A stretch of DNA of 64,000 bases, taken from the NCBI GenBank assembly GCA_001599715.1, contig BCHU01000003.1, forward strand, positions 682,001 through 746,000, in the 5' to 3' direction. The DNA comes from Phaeotremella fagi. Taxonomy: Eukaryota > Basidiomycota > Tremellomycetes > Tremellales > Phaeotremellaceae. A program made the position numbers and the translations under genes. Below, one piece after another: positions 61,052 through 64,000 of this stretch. The number at the start of each line of letters is the position of its first letter. Positions within the stretch are counted from its first letter, which is position 1. The notes under the pieces were generated by a model that was not told the DNA's origin, did not search any database, and saw nothing but the letters and a program-made list of their open reading frames with translations.

Positions 61052-61640
61052 ATGTCAGAACAATCCTCTCAACAAGGCACGATCTCATCTTTTTATCATC
61101 ATATGTGAGTGCTCATACTGTATCGATGCTATATGTATACTCTAGATCGAAAACTAACAACTTTGTCTTACCTCCAGTCTTTTGAAACCATCAATGCTCA
61201 CCTCATTCAAGACCGATACAGACGAGTTTGAATTTATTACCGTAAAAAACCTTATGAGAATCAAACAATTTGTAGTAGTTAAGACCAACGGTAATAGAGG
61301 AACTCTCATCAACAAACGAGAATTCAATCCGCAAACTCCTCCCGATCTCCGGAGTTGTACTCAATGGATTCAAGAGACACTCAATAAAGCAGAAATGAGT
61401 GAGTACGAGTCACTCAAACCTGTTGTCGAGAGTAATTTGGCGGCGTTCAGTAAGCAACATTTTGATTGCTGTACAATGCTGAAAATTTTGTCGTAAGGGG
61501 TTTTAGCGGGGTGGGGATGACAGAGAAAGGGGGGAATTGTTGGGAGGTTTTGTCGGGTTTCAGTGGGTTTGAAAATGAGAAGGTTGAACGTATTCGTATT
61601 CAGTTAGTTTACAGTAATGTAAAGCAGGTCAACAATGAAT
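60791..61640 (+). repeat. Tandem duplication unit, copy B (contains paralogue 3)
   Basis: Second copy of the unit starting at 59919, offset by 872 bases at its left end and 889 at the ATG. The 3' flank after the stop again reads taaggggtt and ends near a repeated acaatgaata. Confidence 0.75.
61052..61496 (+). CDS. Small tandem-family protein, paralogue 3 (123 residues)
   Basis: Exons 61052-61104 and 61178-61496, with a phase-2 intron of 73 nt. It starts MSEQSSQQGTISSFYHH. The N-terminal beta-like segment is FKTDTDEFEFITVK, then a basic linker (VVKTNGNRGTLINKREF). The family core is CTQWIQETLNKAEMSEYESL, VVESNLAAFSKQHFDCC. It pairs with paralogue 2 as the most recent duplicates by flank and by the shared LNKAEMS stretch. 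It is intact, in contrast to paralogue 2. No known domain is recognised. Confidence 0.68.
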
Positions 61641-61775
61641 AGTTCGCCAATCATTGACGTAAGTATGCCCGCACACAGCAGCTATCAATGAGACGCTCAA
61701 AAATATGCATTGTCTTTTTGACTACCGACCCTCAGTGTGCTTAGAGCTAACAATCCTATGGTACAGCCTGGCTTG

Positions 61776-61804
61776 ATTGTGGCGGATACGTCTTCCATGT
61801 CGAT
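61776..61804 (+). repeat. Upstream element, copy 2 (in decayed duplicate)
   Basis: Reads attgtggcggatacgtcttc and on. It and the following 190 bases resemble the region before paralogue 1, though the gene itself is absent. Confidence 0.6.
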
Positions 61805-61970
61805 AACAAAGGATATGCGATAGCGTCCCTTCATCATGTTTCCAACGAAAACTTGTCAACGAAGGCAACGAGTCGGACACATTCATGGTTCTTTCTTCCC
61901 CTCCACAACACTTTGGTTCCAACAATATCATTTACACGAAATTGTTTGATGACAATCAACAGGAGTCACA
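61805..61970 (+). pseudogene. Relic of a paralogue-1-like upstream region with the gene lost
   Basis: Short blocks match the paralogue-1 upstream region in the same order: aaggatatg, gtcccttcatca, acttgtcaacgaaggca, acacattcatgg and gatgacaatcaacag. In paralogue 1 the last block is followed within 12 bases by the ATG; here no ATG-TCA-GAA follows. Two exons are therefore missing or unrecognisable. Confidence 0.45.
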
Positions 61971-62063
61971 ATCTGGGAGTTTATCGGATCGTGATTGGTG
62001 GGATGGGTATATGAACACATACTATGCACATGATGAACGAAAAACAGTCAATTGCGTTCGTGG

Positions 62064-62089
62064 TGTGGCGAAAATGTCTTCCATGGGAC
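62064..62089 (+). repeat. Upstream element, copy 3 (before paralogue 4)
   Basis: Reads tgtggcgaaaatgtcttcca and on. It is nearly identical to copy 4 over its first 23 bases and lies 315 bases before the ATG of paralogue 4. Confidence 0.6.
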
Positions 62090-62378
62090 AATTATTTCGG
62101 GTTACATTTGCTCAATCCTTTCTTGGATTTCCGGAGAAATGCATAGAAGACGAAGGTCTTGCTAAGACACTCCTTGCAGGACGTTTGGTATGATATGATG
62201 TTTCCTTCTTCCATCGGCATAAAATGGAAATATCGACGATCGCAAGAAGACGTAGTAATGTCTATACAGATACGACCTGTCCTTGAGTTCCTTCTTCCAA
62301 CTTCTTTTTTAATTTCATTCATATATTTATCCTCACTCATAAGTACATAATCGCTGTTAGACCCATACCGATTTTTAA

Positions 62379-62853
62379 ATGTCCGAACAACCTAAAGTGG
62401 AATCAACTTTTCATATACAGTAGGTTATCGTGGTCAAATGCTGAATGTCCTAATACTGATAAAACCCGTTGGGCAACTAGACCTACAGCAACGGCAACTT
62501 TTACCACCATCTCGTTCGACTCAGGGACTTTCGTTCTTCTCACCATGAAACATGCTGATATATTCCGACAGTTCATTATAGCCACCAAAAATTTCGAGAC
62601 GGAGGGTGAAGACATCGCCGTTCGAGGAACCTTGTCTTTCAACTCTGCAGATCGCATCAGTTGGATCAGAGAATCTTTGAGAAAAGAGGAAATGGATAAG
62701 TTTGGTTCACTTAGAAGTCAAGTCGAGAGTCGCTTGGATGAAATCAACGACAGTCATCTTCGATGCTTCACCGATAATTTCAATTTCTTTCCTCCAGTTT
62801 TTGCAGAACAGGGATTAGTAGTCAAGGAGGACAGAATTTCGCTGGCAAGGTGA
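62379..62853 (+). CDS. Small tandem-family protein, paralogue 4 (137 residues)
   Basis: Exons 62379-62419 and 62481-62853, phase-2 intron of 61 nt. It starts MSEQPKVESTFHIQ, with a shorter first exon than the others. The beta-like segment is FTTISFDSGTFVLLTMKH, followed by a unique linker (EGEDIAVRGTLSF). The family core is RISWIRESLRKEEMDKFGSL, VESRLDEINDSHLRC. A C-terminal extension of about 20 residues (PPVFAEQGLVVKEDRISLAR) is longer than in the others. The core is closest to paralogue 1 (both EINDSH). The function is unknown. Confidence 0.68.
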
Positions 62854-63317
62854 AAGTGGGTTTGTACAGTACATGCGAGAACAATGAATATGCAAAGTCA
62901 ATACAGTCTAGCAACGATTACCGCGACGGATTTATACCGGCTTCTTGAGTTGTTTGTTGTCTAACCATAGCAGGTGCAGTGTTAAATGGCGATAACAGGG
63001 TAATTGGCTCTTTGATAATAACCCTCAGCATCCATCGAGGAGCTTCATGAGCCTAAAGAATTCCTGCAGTTCGTTGAATGTGGCGAAAATGTCTTCCATC
63101 CCAATCAAAGGACACAGTACTCGTATGTACATATGGACTGACGGTGAAAAGTGTTATCCTTTGAACAAACGTGTGAATTCACATGCACTAGTGTCAATTG
63201 CAGTTTTTTTTTCTCTTCGTTCTTTTTTCTCTCAATCTATTCTTCCGATTTGGATAATCTGTTTATCTTACACACCAGTGTTTCACAATTATTCTCTACT
63301 GATACACAATTTCCGCT
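62854..63317. other. Spacer between paralogues 4 and 5
   Basis: It contains upstream element copy 4 at 63079 and a very T-rich leader (63200-63250). Open frames here reflect the T-rich run and have no family features. Confidence 0.5.
63079..63105 (+). repeat. Upstream element, copy 4 (before paralogue 5)
   Basis: Reads tgtggcgaaaatgtcttcca and on, 239 bases before the ATG of paralogue 5. The spacing is close to that of copy 1 before paralogue 1 (214 bases). Confidence 0.6.
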
Positions 63318-63746
63318 ATGTCAGAACAAACATCCCAAGAGTCGAAAGTCAAATCAAGATGTGAGCTGTGAGTCTTTCTCAATTCTCACTTCTTCCGTGA
63401 CGAGCCGTAGATGACAAAGCTTCTTCCTTGGACTTAAAGTCTTGATTTCCCAACAACCACAACGACGCTCCCGCTAGAAAAACAAGAATTCCAGTTGTTC
63501 ACTGTTAAATATCCCGATTTTTATCACCAAGTTATCCAAATAGGTGAAGAGAAGAAAGGTGATGCTTGGATTGCGTTTCGCAGAACTGATTCTCTGGATT
63601 CCAAAAATGGTCTAGCATGGTTAGAAGAATCCATAAACAATGATAGGATGAAGGTATATGGATCTCTCAAAACGTATGTTGAGGAACATTTGCAAGAGAT
63701 CAACAAGAGTCATTATAAGTGCTGCGAAGATAATTTCACATCATGA
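63318..63746 (+). CDS. Small tandem-family protein, paralogue 5 (118 residues)
   Basis: Exons 63318-63367 and 63440-63746, phase-2 intron of 72 nt. It starts MSEQTSQESKVKSRCEL, nearly the same as paralogue 1. The beta-like segment is LEKQEFQLFTVKYPDFYHQ and the core GLAWLEESINNDRMKVYGSL, VEEHLQEINKSHYKCC. It ends shortly after (EDNFTS). It is the most diverged in the core (WLEES for WIRES), yet its frame, intron phase and start are intact, which argues for function. The array may continue past the right edge of the window. Confidence 0.68.
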
Positions 63747-64000
63747 TTCTGGAACTGAAATGAGAGGGGTTGGATTAAAGGATGTTTAGGTAGCTTAGTC
63801 ACAAAGGGAGGAAGCGATTTCGACTGTATCGGGAGGAGAGGATGGAGATTTTAAGAGAATGATATTTGTAAAGCAATTACTGTATGTGAAAATTGAGAGC
63901 GTTGACCAGTGATCCACTGTACGCACGATGGTTGTACGATGACCGAAAGCATACATACACCTCAGTGCTCTTATTGGAAGCCTCACACAATGATCGAAGG
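63747..64000. other. Right-edge flank of the paralogue array
   Basis: It begins with a short GA-rich 3' flank (agaggggttggattaaagga) that recalls the 3' flanks of paralogues 2 and 3. No gene is seen before the window ends. Confidence 0.4.

Larger units (their letters stand above)
61497..62378. other. Spacer with a decayed duplicate and two upstream elements
   Basis: After the 3' flank of copy B, bases 61776-61970 resemble the 200 bases upstream of paralogue 1 (shared cttgtc[ag]acgaaggca and ga[tc]aacaatcaaca-like ends), but no MSEQ-type exon follows. A further upstream element sits at 62064. An open frame at 61885-62193 overlaps both and has no family core, so it is not called a gene. Confidence 0.5.

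Noticed and set aside
61885..62193. 102-codon frame between paralogues 3 and 4
   Set aside because: It lacks the family core and covers a decayed duplicate and the repeated element; likely chance.
63047..63414. Overlapping frames across the T-rich leader of paralogue 5
   Set aside because: They end in hydrophobic runs coded by T-rich sequence and overlap exon 1 of paralogue 5 in other frames.
59412..63746. Array considered as a toxin-antidote or meiotic driver cluster
   Set aside because: No sequence feature shows toxicity, membrane action or self-splicing of two isoforms; the idea rests only on small size and turnover.

Overview
The window looks like a gene-dense chromosomal segment of a basidiomycete yeast. 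Nearly every gene is cut by many short introns (31 to about 120 nt, GT..AG, with CTNA-like branch points). The proteins are of the fungal core set, and their sequence style (Ser/Pro-rich extensions, intron density, gene types) resembles Tremellomycetes such as Kwoniella or Cryptococcus. The genus is an inference. I saw no rRNA, tRNA, CRISPR or intact transposon.

Layout. 1-30.9 kb: a WRN-like exonuclease (cut by the left edge), an HSF-type regulator, PPM1 leucine carboxyl methyltransferase, a hemerythrin-domain protein, ISU1, a Zn2Cys6 regulator, a DHX29/DHX57-like DExH helicase, a mitochondrial rhomboid protease, ENP2, a DUF2415/WD-like protein and an ERT1-type gluconeogenesis regulator. 30.9-33.4 kb: a weakly coding stretch with two convincing small orphan genes and two doubtful ones. 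33.4-59 kb: MRS2, CAP2, a LACTB2-like hydrolase, LTP1, GAL7, RHB1, APM3, NSA1, an F-box/RCC1 protein, an FSP1/AMID-like oxidoreductase, NOP7 and RRN7. 59-64 kb: an accessory array of five small paralogous two-exon genes with duplicated flanks, a decayed copy and a repeated upstream element. I do not recognise this family, and it is the best candidate here for something undescribed.

Exon models were assembled by hand. For all genes modelled from start to stop the exon lengths sum to a multiple of three. Four genes (ENP2, NSA1, NOP7, RRN7) serve ribosome production, and NOP7 and RRN7 share one 212-bp divergent promoter. Other head-to-head pairs are rhomboid/ENP2, MRS2/CAP2 and APM3/NSA1.

The most striking structural feature is a set of micro-exons, down to 3 nt. 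They fall inside invariant active-site motifs: the phosphatase P-loop of LTP1, the Walker A motif of the helicase, the first cluster cysteine of ISU1, and the HSF DNA-binding domain.
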